Shown here piece by piece: positions 28,642 to 32,233 of a stretch of DNA of 32,233 nucleotides; position 1 is the first letter of the stretch; each line of letters starts with the position of its first letter. A model generated the notes under the pieces. That model searched no databases. It was not told the DNA's origin and saw nothing but the letters and a program-made list of their open reading frames with translations. Source of the stretch: Cytidiella melzeri (Eukaryota > Basidiomycota > Agaricomycetes > Polyporales > Irpicaceae); contig JABYQR010000455.1 in NCBI GenBank assembly GCA_022592445.1, forward strand, positions 1-32,233. Direction: 5' to 3'. Both the position numbers and the translations under genes were made by a program.

Positions 28642-29733
28642 CGACTTCTAGACGTGTAGGGAGTTCAGGGTCCCAGACTGCCAAGATAGGCCTTGTGGTA
28701 AAGGCCTTCTTTAGTAACGTGAAGGCAGTCTCTTGTGCTGGACCCCAGACGAAGGTACGTCCTTCTTAGTCAGGTCGTGTAAAGGCCGTGCGTGCTTTGA
28801 GAAGTCCTGAATGAAGCGGCGGTAGAAGTTGGCAAACCCAATGAACCCTCTAACTTCTTTGAGTTCTTGGGTGTGGGCCACATAGAAACTGCTTGGACTT
28901 TGACAGGGTCCATAGCTACTTCGCCGGCGCGAATGATAACCCGAGGTACTCGATCTCAGATTTCTCAAACTCGCACTTTTCCGGCCAAAGGTAGAGTCGT
29001 GCTGTGAAGTCGCTCGAGGACTTCGTGTACAACCTTGCGGTGCTCTGTCAGGTTGTTGCTCCAGATCAAGATATCATCTAGATAGACAGCCACCTTGCCC
29101 TCGGCACGAGGTCGGCGAAGATGTTGTCCATCAGAGCTTGGAAGGTAGCGGGTGAGTTCGTGAGACCGAAGAACATGACTTTAGGTTCGAAAAGTCCTCG
29201 GTTGGTAACGAAAGCTGCTTTGTACTCATCTCCTTCTTTGATGCGGACATTGTGATATCCCCAACGAACATCAATTTGGTGAAGATCTTTGCACCCTTGA
29301 GCTTGTTGATAATGTCGGTAGCAAGCGGTAGTGGGTAACGATTCTTTACAGTGATGTCGTTGAGTTTGCGGTAGTCCTGAATGAGTCGGAGTTTGTTGTC
29401 CTTCTTTTTGATGAAAAAGACCGGAGAAGCCATCGGAGACTTAGAAGGCGTGATGTAACCTTTTGACAGGTTCTCCTGAATGAACTTGTCAAGCTCGGCT
29501 TGTTCGTTCAGGGGCATAGGATAAACTTTCGATTTGATGGTCTCAGGAGCATCTGGTTTGAGATCAATCAAATGGTCCCAGGGCTGATGCTGGGGTAGCC
29601 AATTAGACTCTTCCTCAGAGAAGACTTTAGCGTGTCTGTGGTACTCTGATGGAACGATGTCTTCGAAGGAGCGCTGAGCTTTAGCTTTGTTTGCTTCGGC
29701 AGCAAGCTTAGTAGAGTAGGTGAAGCCGGCCAT
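28642..29733 (-). pseudogene. F1 reverse transcriptase, frameshifted
   Basis: The RT opens with HRHAKVFSEEESNWLPQHQPWD (standard gypsy entry), then PMNEQAELDKFI-like sequence, [20 protein letters not shown] and [17 protein letters not shown]. One base is missing near 29270-29276 (frame changes after IFTKL). In the next frame the palm continues with the catalytic YLDD at 29073-29084 intact. A further frame change precedes [20 protein letters not shown] (about 28790-28870). The active-site residues are preserved but translation is not possible. Confidence 0.85.
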
Positions 29734-30364
29734 ACACCAGACTTCGTCAGTGGTGTCTTGGATGATACCGGCTTTAACCCACTGCCTACGTTCTTTGCAA
29801 TTACCGTCAACCTTCTGGAAAGGTTGTTAGGAGATTCTTCCGAGCCGCTCGGAATTGTCATTTCTCCTTTTTCCCAGTTGACAGTAGGGTTTACGCGTTT
29901 GAGCCATGGTAGCCCAAGAATGACGTCTTCTGGACCTAAATCCGTGACGAGAAACTCTGCCTTTTCCGTGTGATCTCCAACTGTAAGTGTAAGGCGAACG
30001 AAGTGCGTTAATCCGCCAGCTTTATTCTTAGTTCCGTCAATGTTATGCAATGAGATAACCCTTTCGAGCGGGTGCTGAATAATCTTATGCTTCTTGACGA
30101 ACTGGTGACTGATGAAAAAGCCGTGGCTCCTGAATCAATCATAGCAGGAACACGGATGCTTCTATTGAGACCTTTGACTAGTACATGTACACGGAAATGA
30201 GAAGATAACCAATCTAGCAACGAGATAGTACATGAAGAGATAACAGACGACGGGCACGGAGTTGCTATAGTACACGAGGCAGAAGACGAGGTAGACGACA
30301 AAGGAGACAAGGACAGGGTATCAGGGGGACTCGCAGCTGCGGCTGTGTCACGAGTCCGTTTCAA
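29568..30364 (-). pseudogene. F1 aspartic protease region of pol
   Basis: A Ser/Thr/Pro-rich N-terminal stretch follows the gag overlap. The active-site motif MIDSGAT is next; the frame then changes in the 30008-30110 interval. In the next frame LTLTVGDHTEKAEFLVTDLG and VILGLPWLKRVNPTVNWEKG supply the flap and the second conserved hydrophobic motif. The protease lies between gag and RT as usual for Ty3/gypsy. The pol frame is -1 to gag at their overlap. Confidence 0.8.
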
Positions 30365-30369
30365 AAAAC
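30361..30369 (-). promoter_or_regulatory. Possible frameshift site at F1 gag stop (T6 run)
   Basis: The last gag codons are GTT TTT TGA, a run of six T directly before and into the stop. Protease/pol is in the -1 frame (TTG AAA CGG). A tRNA-Phe on TTT could re-pair after a -1 slip. It is not a perfect X XXY YYZ heptamer (G GTT TTT), so it may be decayed or a different mechanism. Confidence 0.4.
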
Positions 30370-31608
30370 CGCATTGATTTTTGCTGCCATCTCATCCATT
30401 TGCTTCTTCTGGATGTCAAGCATGTCCTTGAGCGCAGCAATCTTAGCATCCTTGTTGTTGGACGCGTCTTGCTTGGCTGCAGTAGTAGTCGACGATGTCG
30501 ACGAGGTAGCGGCAACCTTTTGTCCCTTAGGGACGCCTTGGAGCCGTTTCAGGCAAACTGCCCCCCAGTGACCGGTACCACCGCAGTGGTTGCAAACCGG
30601 GTCATCAGGGTGCTTCGAGTCCCTTTTCTTGTGGTTCTCGGATCCACAAACCGAGCAGCGCTTGCTCATCTCCTTCTTCCATTTCTGGAATATCTCCTGC
30701 TTGCCCAGACCCGCAAAGAGCGAGTCGAACGAGGCAGAGAAGCGGGACGCGTCGATCTCCATCGCATTAGGATCTCGGAACGCTTGCTGGTGGGACTTGC
30801 CGTGTCCCGAGGAACTGTCCACCATGACCTTGCCCGCGCTGTTTCGCAAATCGGCGAGCTGAGCGTCGACTGCCTTGCACTGGTCCTTGAGAGCGTTGTA
30901 GGTAGCGGCGCGAGTTTGAAAATACGAGACGCGTTGCAAGTACTCGGTGCTCAAGCTCGACTTGAGATGATCGAAGAGGTCCTGCTTGCTCCAGCCCGTG
31001 CGAGGGGCCCAGGTCTCAAACTTGGAGATGTGGGCGGCAAAAGTCTTGTTGCCTTGCTTCATGTTGGCTATTTTCGTCTTAGCCTCCATGACAGCATCTA
31101 TTGGCTCAAATTTGGCTTTGAAAGCCTCGATGAACGTATCCCAGCTGTTGCCAAAAGCTGGTTTGCTACTGGCCAGCTCCTCAATATGAGGGTGAGCCCA
31201 GTCGGCAGCGTCGTCCTGCATGAACAACAGGGCGCTGGTGATGAGTTTGTGAGGATCAAAGATCCTCGCGCCATTGTTGTCCACCTGGACCTGGCCTTGC
31301 GCGTCCTGCTGGAAAAACGCCTTGCCCTGGTTCTGGGCCCAGACAATGAAAGCATGCCAGAAAAGCCTTGCTTCCGACGACGTCTTTCCCTTAAAAGAGA
31401 CCGGCTTCTCGACAATACTCCGTTCTCGGGACGTGTGCGTTGCTGCGGCGATGGCTGGTGCCTGAGCAGCTGTCAAGGCAGCCACCTGATTGGTGAGATC
31501 CACCATTCTTTGCGTCAGAATGCCGAACATGTTTAGGATATCCTGGGCACTTAGGTTGGCAGCTGGGGCGGCAGCTGGGGCGGCCTCGGGTGCAGCGTTT
31601 TGGTCCAT
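30361..31608 (-). CDS. F1 Gag
   Basis: 415 residues from the ATG at 31608 (MDQNAAPEAAPAAAPAAN); the frame is open further upstream but without an ATG. An Ala/Pro-rich N-terminus and a helix leading into RMVDLTNQVAALTAAQ are followed by a capsid-type domain (KPVSFKGKTSSEARLFWHAF, DAADWAHPHIEELA, TFIEAFKAKFEPID, FAAHISKFETWAPRTGWS). Two Cys/His motifs follow: CSVCGSENH, lacking the last Cys at normal spacing, and a proper CCHC knuckle CNHCGGTGHWGAVC. The C-terminus has a Lys-rich helix. The stop TGA is at 30361-30363. This is the only long intact frame left in F1. Confidence 0.88.
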   Translation of the reverse strand: MDQNAAPEAAPAAAPAANLSAQDILNMFGILTQRMVDLTNQVAALTAAQAPAIAAATHTSRERSIVEKPVSFKGKTSSEARLFWHAFIVWAQNQGKAFFQQDAQGQVQVDNNGARIFDPHKLITSALLFMQDDAADWAHPHIEELASSKPAFGNSWDTFIEAFKAKFEPIDAVMEAKTKIANMKQGNKTFAAHISKFETWAPRTGWSKQDLFDHLKSSLSTEYLQRVSYFQTRAATYNALKDQCKAVDAQLADLRNSAGKVMVDSSSGHGKSHQQAFRDPNAMEIDASRFSASFDSLFAGLGKQEIFQKWKKEMSKRCSVCGSENHKKRDSKHPDDPVCNHCGGTGHWGAVCLKRLQGVPKGQKVAATSSTSSTTTAAKQDASNNKDAKIAALKDMLDIQKKQMDEMAAKINAVF

Positions 31609-31879
31609 GTCTTCGTTGGTGAGGAGACGGAGATTGTCTTCGTTTGGAGTCTGGTGGTGCTCAGAGTAGTATTCGCTGTTGACCGCTTCTGTTGGGTCTG
31701 CCTGAGTGTACCGATTTGGGCACGGTTGTTCGTCACACTCGTAGAATATGCCTTCATAGAAGTGGTCGTCTGTGACCGTGCTCGAATCGAAGAAGTGTAT
31801 ATAATTTTCGCAAGACGTGGTGGGCAAAAACTTGTGGACTGTCTAGATCCACTCAAAGTAGCTATCACTATTGACTACG
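31609..31879 (-). other. Spacer between F1 pre-gag ORF and gag
   Basis: The gag frame stays open to about 31827 without an ATG (acidic, Tyr-rich reading). It may be untranslated spacer or a remnant of longer coding. Nothing else is seen. Confidence 0.4.
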
Positions 31880-32233
31880 TTAAGTTGTGCTAGAACTATC
31901 GTAGTTTTTACGAAGCTGCTTGAAAGAAACTTTCCCAATTGCTTTGCAACCCCAGTCTAGGAGCTGCCACTCGCGGTCTGCTGTGACGGGTGCAAGATCG
32001 TTGACTCGGTTGAGGAAACGATTAACCTTGTTGACGAGGTGGAGCAGGGCGCGACGGTGGTCGGGGTTGGCGCGGTTCAGAAGTTCTTCAAGCTCTGTGA
32101 GAGCTTGCAAGCGAGTGCGGACGGCGGTAAGTTTTGGCCTGCAGATGCCTACGAGATCAACCGGTGACAACTTCTTGAAGTCGATCAACACCGGCTTTGG
32201 CGCAGCGGGGGCGGGAGTTGGTGCAGGGAGCTT
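31880..32233 (-). CDS. F1 pre-gag ORF, C-terminal part (runs off the right edge)
   Basis: 117 codons are visible, open to the window edge. A Pro/Ala-rich entry is followed by VLIDFKKLSPVDLVGICRPK, then helical LQALTELEELLNRANPDHRR, VNKVNRFLNRVND, and a C-terminal DREWQLLDWGCKAIGKVSF. The last part resembles the end of the F3 pre-gag ORF at 18707-18790. Stop at 31880-31882. Unknown function; the position before gag is the same in both elements. Confidence 0.65.
   Translation of the reverse strand, partial: KLPAPTPAPAAPKPVLIDFKKLSPVDLVGICRPKLTAVRTRLQALTELEELLNRANPDHRRALLHLVNKVNRFLNRVNDLAPVTADREWQLLDWGCKAIGKVSFKQLRKNYDSSSTT

Larger units (their letters stand above)
24889..32233 (-). mobile_element. 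Ty3/gypsy chromodomain element (family F1), continues past the right edge
   Basis: Minus-strand order: pre-gag ORF (at the edge), gag, protease, RT, RNase H, integrase with chromodomain, PPT, 3' LTR. Its 5' LTR must lie beyond 32233. It carries a solo LTR of its own family (26903-27660) inside integrase and several one-base frameshifts in pol, so it is not autonomous. Confidence 0.9.

Noticed and set aside
30400..31536. Long plus-strand open frame antisense to F1 gag
   Set aside because: Composition-driven shadow of gag; no ATG context or domain, while the minus strand has capsid and zinc knuckle.

Overview
The window looks like a repeat-rich, heterochromatin-like block of an Agaricomycete (basidiomycete fungus) genome. 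The evidence is 40-62 nt introns with GT..AG ends and CTGAC/CTAAC-like branch sites, chromodomain-bearing Ty3/gypsy elements, a Plavaka-type (CACTA-related) transposase, a TET/JBP-type dioxygenase and a Cys-rich zinc-cluster protein of a type common in these fungi. A Rhizoctonia-like (Cantharellales) source is a guess from general resemblance. I found no rRNA, tRNA, CRISPR or bacterial feature.

Layout. 1-3.16 kb: no supportable gene. 3.16-3.77 kb: TATA box and a small Cys/His-rich ORF. 4.45-5.67 kb: zinc-cluster gene with one short intron and a frameshift. About 5.87-12.34 kb: a dead Ty3/gypsy element on the minus strand (family F2). It has an intact canonical -1 frameshift heptamer between gag and pol, a solo LTR of another family (F3) inserted in its RT with a perfect 5-bp target duplication, a deletion of the RT catalytic motif, and its gag cut off by an LTR of a third family (F1). 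12.35-13.19 kb: that F1 LTR plus a stub of internal sequence. 13.5-14.2 kb: decaying ~300-bp tandem repeats. 14.35-15.06 kb: unknown ORF. 15.6-16.8 kb: TET/JBP-type 2OG-Fe(II) dioxygenase gene (minus) with a frameshifting G9 tract. 17.4-20.7 kb: 5' half of an F3 gypsy element (LTR, leader, pre-gag ORF, gag; minus). 20.7-23.1 kb: Plavaka transposase (minus; three exons, two nonsense codons, cut by the F3 LTR). 23.3-24.9 kb: a divergently transcribed five-exon gene (coiled coil, Ser/Arg-like tract, DUF6532-like end), cut by an F1 LTR. 24.9 kb to the right edge: a degraded F1 gypsy element (minus) with a solo LTR of its own family inside integrase.

How it fits together. The block is a stack of nested insertions. 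F1 landed in the DUF6532-like gene and later received another F1 LTR. F3 landed in the Plavaka transposase and, separately, in F2. F1 also cut F2. Nonsense changes in F2 pol that read as CGA to TGA are consistent with loss of methylated CpG. The most interesting part is the 15.6-24.9 kb stretch: a predicted modified-cytosine oxygenase, a Plavaka transposase and a head-to-head partner gene lie together, separated only by a later retroelement. They may be remains of one larger DNA transposon.
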